Part shown: positions 35,242 through 45,968 of the stretch, piece by piece
Position numbering within the stretch: the first letter of the stretch is position 1
Layout of the letters: each line of letters opens with the position of its first letter
Origin: Escallonia rubra
Lineage: Eukaryota; Streptophyta; Magnoliopsida; Escalloniales; Escalloniaceae
Length of the DNA stretch: 64,000 bases
Assembly (NCBI GenBank): GCA_033065855.1
Contig: JAVXUO010001657.1
Span: 91,425 to 155,424 of the forward strand
Reading direction: 5' to 3'
Position numbers and translations under genes: made by a program
Notes under the pieces: generated by a model
The model's database searches: none
What the model was told of the DNA's origin: nothing
What the model saw: the letters and a program-made list of their open reading frames with translations, nothing else

Positions 35242-37784
35242 GTAAAGTGGGTTGTATATGAAAGGGGAAGTGGGAAAACTGCTGGGAATAAAGTGTAGTA
35301 TCTAGTGTGTGCATGAGGATGTGGATGTGTGGGGGTAAGGGGGAGAGAGAGAGGCTGTCGTAGGCAGCCTGTGGGTGTGCTTGTGTGTAGTAAGAATGTG
35401 AGTGTAGGGGCTAAGGTAAGGGCTGTTGTGGCTGAGTAGTTGTGTGTGTGTCCGCATGTGTACTTGTGTTGGGTATTTCTTTGTATAGGTTATGTGGTGG
35501 TGTTGTTGCATTGGTGAAAGAGGTGGGATATGTATAGGTTATGGGAGCTGTGTGTGTGTGTGTGTGTGAAAGTGGTGCAAAGGGGAATGGGGAGAAGCCT
35601 GTGTAAGGTGTTAATTGTGCATGAAGTAGTAGTAAGGGAAGAGGGAAGAAGCTGTTGGGTAAGATGGTTGGTAGGTGTGTTGGTGTATAAATAATTTGTG
35701 TAATGTAGGTTTAAAAGACAAGAAATGGGGAGGGAAGTGATGCTGCGTGAACAGTTACCATGAGCTGGTGAGTGTGTTTTGGTTTGGAGAGAAAGTAAAG
35801 AGAAGAAGAAGAAGAGAAGTACGGAGCGAGAAATTTGGGTTAGCGTTACATCGACACGTGCATAGATTAGCGCACAATTATCGTTAATATGTAAAATTTT
35901 ACAGAATAATACCTTAGACTATATTAGAACTTCTGGCAAAAGTTTATAATTTTCTGAAATCTTATGTATTTTTAATATTTTTGGCAAGTTCAAACTTATA
36001 AAATTCTTTTGGAGCCTTTAAACCCTAAAAATGTTTTGGAAAACATTATAGTACTGTATTTATGGTATAAATAAGACTCAGTTTGAATTTTATGATTTTT
36101 GGAGTTGATTTTCTATGGTTTCCGTATCGCATTGGTTTTAGCAAAATGAATAATTTAAAAATAGTTTTAATGCCTTTTAATTTCTGATTTAAATTTCTAA
36201 AAGTTTTATACATATTTTAAAGCTGTTTCAAAAATTATTGGACTTTATTTTCAGCTAGAAGAAAATTTGGGAATTTATGGGTTTTTATTGCATTTAAATA
36301 AATTATTTTTATTAAAAAATATTCAAAAATTCAGAAAATTCGTATTTTGACTTTTTATAATGTTTTAAGCTATAAAGCTATTTTATTGTATTTTAAAATG
36401 AATTTGGAATATTGTTGCGCATTAAAGAGCGTATCGGGTTCTCGGTTAAGTTGGTCGCGTGTGAGGCGCGCTTTGAGTTGAGCGATTTCGGAGTTCAAAG
36501 TGAGCATAGTTTGGGAAGTGAATAGTAGGTTATAGTATATTAGTATAGATTGTATTCTAACAAATGGATTGCCAATTTAGGTTTATTCAGAGAATTTCGA
36601 TCGAGGTTTGGTAGCATTGCTTAGCTTGGACCGAGGTAAGGAATTCTATCCGAACCCCATTTCATCCTTGATATCAAATATAATTTTCTGATGTTGTTTT
36701 CAAATTTTTAATGAACACTGATATTTTATTTGTCATGAAAATGTTTTCACTTGCCCGTGTAACCCTAATTTGAGCTGTTTAGCGATCGTTTGAAATTATG
36801 ATTCCTACTTATATGTTCATTGACTCAATCATCGTAAAATATTTTCAACTCTATTTATTGCTTATCAATGTTGACATGAGTTAGTAATCTGGGAGTTATA
36901 AGGATGGTCTGTATTGTTGGAGTTATAAGGATGGTCTCTTGGATGAGTTAAACTAGTACCTAGATAGACTAGTCAGTGTACATATGCATATGTAAAGCGT
37001 ATCGAGCACTGCCGGGGTGGCTTTGCTACAGCGTACTACTCATGTTCAATATTTCCTCTTTATGTTTTATTGCACTTGACCTGTTTTGAAATAACTATTG
37101 ATTTAAGGGATTGAGTTGAATACTCGTCCCTATGTTTATATCGCATTGCAGTGATTACATCAAAAGCAAAATCCCTCAAAAAGATGTTATTGGACTTGAA
37201 TGTAAAATTATTCGTATTGTTCATCTGTGTCGAAATGCTGTCTTTTTATTGAAAATACTCTTAAAAAGTTTTGTTTGACTCTATATGAAAATTCGTCCGA
37301 ATCGTTTTGTTATTTTAAGTCTTTGATCGACCTTACTGAGCTCTCGAAAGCTCACTCTCATTTGACTTCCTTTCTGCAGGTCATAGCTAGCATTAAGTTG
37401 CCCGAATAAGGATTAGAGCCGAGCGATCGAAATAAAATGAACTAATCTTGGTATTATTGTAAGAACCCCTGTGTGGGTGACTTTGATAGTTTATTATTCA
37501 GGTTTAAATTAGTTTCCAGATATGATTGTGTTCCCAACCTATTCTGGTCGCACCCAAAGGCCAACTGAGGGTCCCATTTTGCATGACACGTCCGCATAAG
37601 CAACAGTCAATATTCAACGCTCAAGTCGCGTGCACTTCTCACTTTCGTTGCGTGACTTCATCACTAAGAAACTCATTTTCGCGCGACGCCTCATCACGCT
37701 GCGACCGTCGCAAGTCGAATGTCGCCCTTGCCTTGGTCGTGGAACATGCTTCGACCCACTCTCCGGAGTGCGCATCATCCTGCG

Positions 37785-38240
37785 GGGATAGGCGACTCCT
37801 CCGGGACACTATCTCCACCAGGGAGCTCTAAGTGCTCCGGCATGAAGACTCCCCCCTTCCGCCACGTAAACGGTTCCTCCGGGATGCTACCATGACGCGT
37901 TTCGAGTAAGGGCTTGTGGTCCCTGTACCCCCAGTATGGCGCCGCAGGGATAGGCGACTCCTTCGGGACACTATCTCTGCCAGGGAGCTTTTCAACTCGT
38001 ATTCTGCCAGGTAGACGGCTCCTCCGAGTGCTCCGGCACAAGGACTCACCTGTGGGGATAGGCGACTCCTACGGGACACTGTCTTCACCAGGGAGCTCTA
38101 AGTGCTCCTGCACGAAGACTCCACTTCGCCAGGTAGACGGCTCTTTCGGCATGCTACCTCTGCCCGCCAGGTAGACGGCTCCTCCAGGATGCTACCTCGG
38201 CCCGCGGAATAGGCGACTCCTCCGGGACACTATCTCCGTT
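37785..38240. repeat. Interspersed short repeats in the solo LTR
   Basis: ggggataggcgactcctccg...gacactatct and aggtagacggctcctcc...gatgctacc alternate several times with 30-100-base spacing. Copy A has only single versions of these words. Confidence 0.75.
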
Positions 38241-38637
38241 AGGGTGCCTGCGTGACTGGCCTACGTGCTCTGGCACTAGGAACTTGCATCGGCACCCCTA
38301 GGGACTATGACCCCCGGGTTACTCCGAGACGGGAGCAGGTCTTCAGAGGGCATCGCACCTAGTTCGCCTGGCAAATGGGCGTCGGGTCTTCCTCACCGCT
38401 ACCAGGCCTGTGGGACTCTGCAAGGGCTTGGATTAGAGGCTAGATCAAGGGGTTTTTCTGGCCACACCGACGCTATGGTAGCCAGTCTTTCCAGACAGAC
38501 AGAGTGACGCTGTGTGGGACATGCCGGGTGAATATGCGATTCGACAGTCCGTGGAGCACCGGCAACTGTGGAACCCTCGGTGACGTGTCACTCCCGAGGA
38601 GCGCCAGGTGTCGGCTGATGACATCATCATCTCAACC

Positions 38638-38649
38638 TTTATAAATAGG
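38638..38649 (+). promoter_or_regulatory. Probable TATA box of the solo LTR
   Basis: tttataaatagg, about 320 bases from the LTR end, where the U3/R border of an LTR of this size would be expected. The inverted copy keeps the matching sequence ctatttatagg near 31005. Confidence 0.5.
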
Positions 38650-39105
38650 GGTCTTGAGAATTCATTTGGACGGTTGGACATTCTCATAACATATTTCACT
38701 TTCTCACTCTAGAATTCTAGAGAGAGAAACATATATGACCCTGACTCTGGACCTAAGCATCGGACTGTGACTGTCGTTGTGTATTCACCCTTCGCCATCG
38801 CCCTCGCAACACTGCCACCCTTAGGCTCTGTCTGGGAAGCCCTTGGTCTCTGCCCTTGTTCCACCCTTGTTGTGTCCCACATCAGTATACTTGGCATCTG
38901 ACTCGGACTGCATTCCTTGTGGCACCTCCACGTCGATTGGGAACCCACTTTCCTGGCATCAGATTGTACACTGAGAGAAAATACTTTGATGGATGTTTAA
39001 TCGCTCTGAAAGTTTTCGTATTATTTGGTTATGTTTTGAGAATAATATTGTTTAGTGAATGATCGATCAATTGTCTAACGTTCTGGAAAATTCCAGGATG
39101 TTACA

Positions 39106-40180
39106 AATCGTGAGCGCTAAGTCTGGACATCGGTTCAAAATTTTCAGGCGAATATTTTTTAAAATACTTTTTAGCTTAAAAATGACTTCAATATGCTTAA
39201 AATAGTGTTTTAAGATGTTTTGAGATTTTTCCGGTGCTGGGAACCCCAAAGGGATATTTTGGTAATTTTACTTCTAAAAGGTATTTTGGGTAAAATCACA
39301 TACATTAAGGTTATTTTAGCGATTTTACTCATGGGAAGGCTGTTTTGGTGATTTAAGTGTACGAAGGGTGTTTTTGGTAATTTTACAGCTAAAGGGAATT
39401 TTGATAATTTTATGTACCTGGTGAGGGGGTTCATTTTGGGAGTGTGCGCGTGTCTGTATTGAGTCATAATATCGTATTGTAGGCTCTGTTCTGATCATTT
39501 GATTATTTCATTTATGTTAAAGCTAAAGACTTTCCAGTTAGGATAATCTAGCTTCGGATCCAGGTACGGGTTTCTATCTGAACTCCTGGTAAGAATTTCT
39601 ATCCGAACCCTTATTCCGATAACTCGTACTCGTTGGTATTCTTTCGATTTACGTATGGCTATTGATGAACATTGAATTGTATATTGACATTAGTATGTTA
39701 TCGCCAAGTAAACCCCAATATTGAGCATGCACCGGTTAATTGGAAATCTTATCGATGCTCGCTTGTTATTGTATGTTGAGTAAATTTGATAATTGTTTTC
39801 GCTCTTTTTCAGAAATTGTTATGCCTAACTACGATTACTGTTCGCAATCGTTCTTGTTATTTGCTGTAGTTATTCTGAAATTCTGAGTGATCAATTATAA
39901 CAGTAAAGCTTAATTATTATTGAAACCTTAATTGTTCTTGTTATGTGTATTCAACTTGGTGCTCATTTTATTGCATGTTAAGCAGTGAATTTCTTATTGT
40001 TTTTGTGAGTGTTGGTTCTGTGCTCACTTGAGAATCTGTTCCGTGGGGAGACATTATAAGGCTGGTTTGTCACTGCTTCCTATGCGGAAGCAGGCTAGTT
40101 CCTTGATCAATTAAAATGGCTAGTTATTATCGTACATCATGCATGTGTACAACTGTGTTTTGCCTGAATGACATTACAAC
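39106..40180 (+). mobile_element. Plus-strand LTR fragment
   Basis: Joins the LTR-19609 family in mid-sequence at gtgagcgctaagtctggac (compare 29470), runs through ggtaattt motifs (39250-39400) and the atccaggtacgggtttctat block, and is cut by the next LTR at 40181. No gene. Confidence 0.55.
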
Positions 40181-40611
40181 TGTAATGCCTGGGACATTTA
40201 ATTTTCTTTATTATAATTATTCTTTTGGGCCAAATTTTTTTTAGTGACGAATTCTTACCTAGCAATCGTATATTAGTCTTGGGCGGCTTACAGCGACAAA
40301 ATTTGGAGAACCTATAATTACGATCTTAGCGACAAATTGAAAGCATAAGATATAACTTACGATAGCAATTATGAATAACATTGATTGAGGTATTAACGGC
40401 AATTAACGAAACAATAACTTATGACATTTTTAAGCAACAAATAGTGAAGCGGGTTAGCATACCAGCCTTTAATAAACTTGCTAACATATGGTTCTTCATA
40501 AGTATTTCATTTTTTGGACTATTGTTTTCGATAAAATAAGTTGGGTTAGAGTTTTAGCGACAAAGGGGGCCTGTAGGTTTTCTTCGCAATTCTAACTAGG
40601 GTTTTCACCCC

Positions 40612-40613
<2 letters not shown>

Positions 40614-40656
<43 letters not shown>
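40614..40656. repeat. (TA)n microsatellite
   Basis: About 20 AT dinucleotides within the LTR. Confidence 0.95.
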
Positions 40657-40658
<2 letters not shown>

Positions 40659-41139
40659 ATATAGTGGTGGGCAGCCACCCTTAGCCGTCGTCAGACTCAA
40701 CCTAGTAGGAGATAGAAGAGAGAGCTCGATAAGGGATCTTCCGGCAAGTTTTCCGACGATCAATAGCAATTCGGTAAGCCTTCTCTTGGTTTTTTCTTTT
40801 TTTTTTTCTCTTTTAGCTTACAAAATTCAGTTAGATTCCATTATTATATTGTATATACGACCATGGGTTTATACTATGTTGGGTGTGAGAACCTGTGAAG
40901 AGGGGGGGGGGGGAAATCGCTGAGTGTTTTAAATGGGTTTACCATTATGCCGGGAGAGTGCCGGGTAGGGTGAGTGCATGGTGGTCACGGGTGTACGGGA
41001 TGGAGCCCTGAGCGGCCATGGCTGTCAGGGATATGGCTTACGGCACCGTCAAGTACCACATGAAGGTAGAAGCAAACCCAGTAGTTGCGATCGAGATAGA
41101 GACAGTAACCATGACGGGGCTGTGGTTATGGAGAAAGAG

Positions 41140-42499
41140 GGGTTAATTTTACGCTACACCCCGTACTTAGGGGTGAGTTGCACCCAGCACCTTATGGTTC
41201 TAATTTTGGCACCCAGCACCAAAATTTTAAAAATCTTGGCACCCAGCACCAGATGACGGTCAAGAGGCACTTTGACCACACGTCTGTTAGTTTTTCAGGG
41301 GCAAAATAGTCTTATTTCCCCTTAAAGCATACATGTCATCCAGTCAGCTACACATGGCCCAATTGGGCTCTCCACGTCACCAGCTCTGGACTTCTGGTCT
41401 CTAAACTCTCACCCACAGGATCTTCCCATCAACAATGGGTTGCTGTCTTAGCACCACGCCCCCCAAAACAAACCACCCACATTCCATCGCTTCGACCCAC
41501 CACCACCACCATTTGCCTAATTCTGGCTTCGATGGCAGAGACCACCACCTCCACCGCCAGTAATGGAGGAAGAGACCGTGAAAGAAGTCCTCTCGGAAAC
41601 CCACATCCCAAAATCACCAACACCTGTAGTAGCAGACAGCACCAAACGGCCCAGAGTCCAAGAACCCAAGGTTGAATCACTGGCTTCGCCAAATCCGATG
41701 GACGAGATCGTCTCTGAGGTCTCTGAGATCTGCGGCTTCAGCGACAGCTTCTCGACTACGACGGTGACCGAGGTGAGGGACGACGACGGCGGAAAAGTGA
41801 CCCAAAGGGTCCGTAAGTCTCCCGCGAAGATCCCGAGAAAACGACTGTACTCCGACGAACTCCCCAGAATGACGGAGAGGGGCGCCCGGTCTCCGGTCAG
41901 AAGGTCGGCTCCATCACCGGTCCCGGCGAGGACAGTGACGGGTCAACGGTGGAATACGGGGCCGGCTAATGGCATCCGGGGGGATCTCGACGAAAGATGA
42001 ATCCAGGTAACGGTACTGTGATAGGCTCCGTCGGCTCTGGTAGATCAGGTGGTTGGATTGGTGGCTGCTCCGGCGACACAGTGGCAGATCTGGTGGTTGT
42101 AAATCTGGCGTCAGCGTCAACAACACAGTGGCACGGCAGCACGACACCGTCCTTAGTGGTTGATTGGCTGGTGGTGCCCCTCGCCGGTGGCTATATGAAC
42201 CTCTATTGCCCTATTTCTTTTCGCTTCTCCTTCATTTCTTTTAGCTGTCAGAGAGCTGGTGACGTGAAGAGCCCAATTGGGGCATGTGTAGCTGACTGGA
42301 TGACATGTATGCTTTAAGGTGCAATAAAACTATTTTGCCCCTGAAAAACTAACAGACGTGTGGTCAAAGTGCCTCTTGACCGTCATCTGGTGCTGGGTGC
42401 CAAGATTTTTAAAATTATGGTGCTGGGTGCCAAAATTAGAACCATAAGGTGCTGGGTGCAACTGACCCCTATGTACGGGGTGTAGCGTAAAATTAACCC
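41140..42499. mobile_element. Pack-MULE-like element with long terminal inverted repeats
   Basis: Terminal inverted repeats of about 240 bases start GGGTTAATTTTACGC at both ends and share ggtgctgggtgcc words and a gacggtcaagaggcac block. A perfect 10-base target duplication, ggagaaagag, flanks it (41130-41139 and 42500-42509). Long inverted repeats plus a 9-11-base duplication define a Mutator-like element. There is no transposase inside; the centre holds sequence that looks like a cellular gene fragment. Confidence 0.88.
41435..42000 (+). pseudogene. Captured plant gene fragment (MGCC-type N-terminus)
   Basis: An ATG in good context (aacaATGgg) opens MGCCLSTTPPKTNHPHSIAS, then a His run. 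MGCC at the very start is a typical N-myristoylation/palmitoylation signal. That frame stops after 42 residues (TAA at 41561), but the next frame carries on in sense: PPPPPV MEEETVKEVLSE, later SEICGFSDSFSTTTVTEV, KSPAKIPRKR and RSPVRRSAPSP, ending at 42000. So one base-level shift splits an otherwise gene-like reading. It resembles a plant family of small MGCC proteins with a Ser/Arg-rich middle, from memory only; the parent gene is not in the window. Confidence 0.65.
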
Positions 42500-43124
42500 G
42501 GAGAAAGAGAGAGAGAGAGAAACGAAACTAGGGAAGGAGATGAACTACCGTAAGGCAGTAGCGGGGGTGTGCTTGTACTGGGTATTTTTATGGTGTATAA
42601 GTTGATGGTGTAGCTGTGCTTTGGTAAGGATGATTGGGCGTGTACAGGGAAGGGGTATTGAGTTGTGGGTATGTTGGTATGTGACCATTAGGGTGAACGT
42701 GGGTGTGTGGTGTGCTTGGATGTACGGGTTTTGTGTGCATGGGAATAGAGTATAAGAAACAAGAAGTGGGTGCGTGCAGGTGGTGGTGCGTAAGGTGCGT
42801 ACTGCTGTGATGTGTATGTGTAATTTTGGGTTGTGTCTAGTGTGTGAGGTGTATATATATTGTGTGTACATGATATGTGTGTGGGGCAGTGCAAAAGGGG
42901 TGTTTGTTACAGTGTGGTGGGTTTGTGAGTGTAATTGTAATAGAGAAACATGGAGAAAGAGTGGACAGCAGTGTTGGTGCGGGACTATAAAGAAGGCGTG
43001 ACTGTGTAGTGCAGCGTGTTTGGAGGAGATGAAGGGGGAGTGTAAACACAAGAGAGAAAGAGGAACTTGGGCATGTAAGTTGGCATATATTTAGAAGTGT
43101 ATATATATATTTTTATATATATAT

Positions 43125-43345
43125 GGGGGCTGATCCACACCCACCGGTGGAGAAAACGTTATTTCTCCACCGAACCGCTGCAAAGAGTAGCGGTTGCAGA
43201 AAAGATTTTTAAAACCCAACCGCAACAAAGTGTTGCGGTTGGAATTATAGCTGAGAAAAGCCCAACCGCAACAAAGAATTGCGGTTGGCATCATGAAGCA
43301 CAAAAGCCCACCGTAACTCTTTGTTGCGGTTGGCAATTGTGCGCA
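43125..43345. repeat. Row of five hairpins at the left edge of the PMD-Ulp1 block
   Basis: Inverted repeats in tandem: GGTGGAGAAA/TTTCTCCACC (43146-43171), ACCGCTGC.../GTAGCGGT (about 43174-43194), CCAACCGCAACA/TGTTGCGGTTGG (43216-43243), CCAACCGCAA/TTGCGGTTGG (43263-43289) and a looser one (43308-43333). gggggctgatccac at 43125 may be the element terminus. A matching right terminus was not found. Confidence 0.75.
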
Positions 43346-43378
43346 AGAATGGTCAAAAATCACGGCAGAGTCGTCCTT

Positions 43379-43714
43379 CCCCCCCCCCCCCCCCCGCGTG
43401 GCCCCCACCCCATTGTCATTTACCCCACGTGATGCCCCCATTCCCCCCACGTGTCCTTTCCCCTCACCCCCACGTGTCATTTCCCCCCTCCCCCCCACGT
43501 GTCATTTCCCCCACTCACGGACTGAGATTTTGTACGTCTTCTTTCTTCTTTCTCCCTCACTTTTCTCTCTTTAAAATCCCTTCTCCCCGAACCATTTCTT
43601 TCACTCTCCTCATTCTCCAAATCTCACCTACATAATCTCCACAACAATACAAACAAAAAAAATTTACGCTAGAAGATCGGTGAATTTTTGTTTAAATATA
43701 TCAAGTTAAACCAA
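43379..43714 (+). promoter_or_regulatory. Promoter region and non-coding first exon of the PMD-Ulp1 gene
   Basis: After a C-tract come four G-boxes (CACGTG) at 43426, 43448, 43471 and 43496, spaced 22-25 bases in a C-rich background. A CT-rich leader follows, without ATG, typical of plant 5' untranslated exons, ending at the donor CCAA|GTAAGT (43714/43715). The G-box is the target of bZIP/bHLH factors in light and ABA responses. No clear TATA box. Confidence 0.55.
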
Positions 43715-43916
43715 GTAAGTATTTTGAATTTTCTTATAATTCAATGTTAATTTCAAATTGTTCTTACCAATTGATTGTTTAAATTGTGTTACGCTTAAAT
43801 TGTTCTTACCATAGTCTAAAATTCTGGTTAGGGCGTCAAAATTACATTTTTACAAATCAGGGTATTACATTCGAAAGATTCCAAAATAACGATTTTTTAG
43901 GGCGTCAAAATTAGGA

Positions 43917-45780
43917 TTTTTCACAAATTTATAAAAAATATCTAGAGCTAGATTTTGCCAAAGTACAAAAGAGAGACCCTAGTTATTTGTAAAAGATCTG
44001 TATCAGGTAAAAATTTCAGATTTTTCCAAAGACTCGAAAGGGGTAAACTAATACGCGCAACCTTGTAACTTTGCAGTGTAATTTAAAATATCAAGCTAGC
44101 GCGATTTCGCGCGAAACTGTTTTGAGAACCCTAGGATGTTGGGAAGTTCCATTTCCCAGGAATTCGGGACATTCCGAAGCCGTTAGCTATTTTTTTGGCC
44201 GAACGGGCTTTTAAGCGCTCGATCCGGACACCGGTTCGGGATTTTTGGGCGAAAAATCCGTAAAATACTTTTTAGATCAAGAATGAGTTCAGGAAGCTTA
44301 AAATAGCATTTTAAAGCACTTTTGAGATTTTCTGAAGCCAGGGGGCATTTTGGTAATTCGCCGCCCCGAGAGGGGTATTTTGGTAATTTTTCCGGTAAAT
44401 TTTTTTAATGGACTATTTAGTCCAGAAATGTAAGCAAAGCACCTGAAAGGTTGTTTTGAAGCTGATTGCGGGGAATAATTGTCGCTAAATGTGAAAACTT
44501 AATTAGACAGTTTTTCACGAATTTATAAAAAATATCTAGAGCTTGATTTTTCCAAAGTGCAAACAAGAGACCCTAGTTATTTTTAAGAGCTCTGTATCAG
44601 AGAAAAATGTCAGATTTTTCCAAAGACTGGAAAGGGGTGAACTGATACGCGCAACCTTGTAACTTTGCAGTGTAATTTAAAATATCAAGCTAGCGCGATT
44701 TCGCGCGAAACTTTTATGAGAACCCTAGGATGTTGGGAAGTTCCATTTCCCAGGAATTCGGGCCATTCCGAAGCCGTTAGCTATTTTTTTGGCTGAACGG
44801 GCTTTTAAGCGCTTGATCCGGACACCGAATCGGGATTTTTGGGCAAAAAATCCGTAGAATACTTTTTAGATCAAGAATGAATTCAGGAAGCTTAAAATAT
44901 CATTTTAAAGCACTTTTGAGATTTTCTGAAGCCGGGGGGCATTTTGGTAATTTGCCGCCCCGAGAGGGGTATTTTGGTAATTTTCCCGGTAAAGTTTTTC
45001 AACGGGCTTTTTAGTCCAGAAATGTAAGCAAAACACCTAAAAGGCTGATTTGAAGCTGATTTGGGGGGTTATTTGGGGGCGTTGGGGTGATAATGAACCG
45101 CCGGGGGCATTTCGGTAATTTGCCGCCCATCGGGGGCTATTTTCGTAATTGAACATTACACAAATTTGACCAATGACTTTTAGTTCAGGAAAGGGTGTGA
45201 GACACCTGAATTTTTTTTTTAAAGAATGAATTCAGGAAGCTTAAAATCCCGTTTCAAAGCACTTTTGAGATTTTTTGATGCTAGGGGGCATTTTGGTAAT
45301 TCGCCGCCCCGAGAGGGGTATGTTGGTAATTTTACAGTGTTAAGTTTTTCAAAGGACTTCTTAGTCCAGAAATGTAAGTAAAGCACCTGAAAGGTTGTTT
45401 TGAAGCTGATTTGGGGCGTTGGGGTGATAATGAACCCCCGGGGGCATTTCGGTAATTTGCCGCTCATCGGGGGCTATTTTCGTAATTTTACATTACACAA
45501 ATTTTCCGAATGACTTTTAGTTCAGGAAAGGGTGTGAGCCACCCGAAAAGTTATTTTAAAGTTGTTCTGATATGTTTGTTGGGGCGATGACTGCCAGGGG
45601 GTATTTTGCATAAGTTGGGGGTGTTTTGGTAACTTTCCCCCTTAAAATATTATGAGAAAATATTTGGTATATAATTGATGTAATACATTTAAAAAGTGGT
45701 TTTAAAGCGGTTTTGAGGTGTTGGGGGTGTAGCGGCCATCAGGGGGGTATATTGCTAAATAACCACGTTGGCGCTAAATT
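43917..45780 (+). repeat. LTR-derived tandem repeats in the first intron of the PMD-Ulp1 gene
   Basis: Three copies of a unit: 43917 and 44511 start alike (594 bases apart), and a third partial copy starts near 45224. Each has ctagcgcgatttcgcgcgaa, ggcttttaagcgct...ccggacacc and ggggcattttggtaatt, as in the LTRs elsewhere in the window. A reverse copy lies at 52040-52985. The intron (43715-45964) is inferred from the donor above and the acceptor tattttgttcttag. Confidence 0.7.
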
Positions 45781-45968
45781 TTAGGGAACTAGCGTTATTA
45801 AGCGTTCAGAGTGGTGGGAAGTGAGGAATGGTTTTAATACATTGAAATAATGATTTAATGACTATTGCTAATGCGTTGGTAAGCTAGGTTAAAGATCTAG
45901 TTACAGTTTTGGAATGTAAATATTATGGACGCTAAGTTGGTTTACGATTATATTTTGTTCTTAGAGAT

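Larger units (their letters stand above)
37529..38961 (+). mobile_element. Solo LTR, copy B of the second LTR family
   Basis: Starts TGTTCCCAACC and ends GGCATCA, flanked on both sides by the 5-base duplication gattg (37524-37528 and 38962-38966). There is no internal domain, so it is a solo LTR left by recombination between two LTRs. Short interrupted repeats fill 37785-38240. Inserted into the plus-strand LTR that resumes at 38967. Confidence 0.9.
33446..39105 (+). mobile_element. Plus-strand LTR, left end missing, broken by a hAT element and a solo LTR
   Basis: TG-rich sequence (33450-35800) is followed by blocks that match the reverse LTR 2749-9424 in reverse: cagaaaattcgtattttgac (36330), the ctctcgaaagctcactc...ctgcag block (37340-37380) and, after the solo LTR, the end ccaggatgttaca at 39105. 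The left end is lost at copy A. Confidence 0.6.
40181..43124 (+). mobile_element. Left part of a plus-strand LTR, carrying a Pack-MULE-like element
   Basis: Starts TGTAATGCC. Matches the reverse LTR from its start at 9424 in reverse: ttagcgacaaa...aactagggtt (40550-40605), then a purine/TG-rich part resuming after the insertion (42500-43080). Cut at the right by the block that begins at 43125. Confidence 0.55.

Noticed and set aside
43379-43635. Pro-rich open frame through the C-tract and G-boxes
   Set aside because: Created by the C-rich promoter sequence; no start context and no domain.
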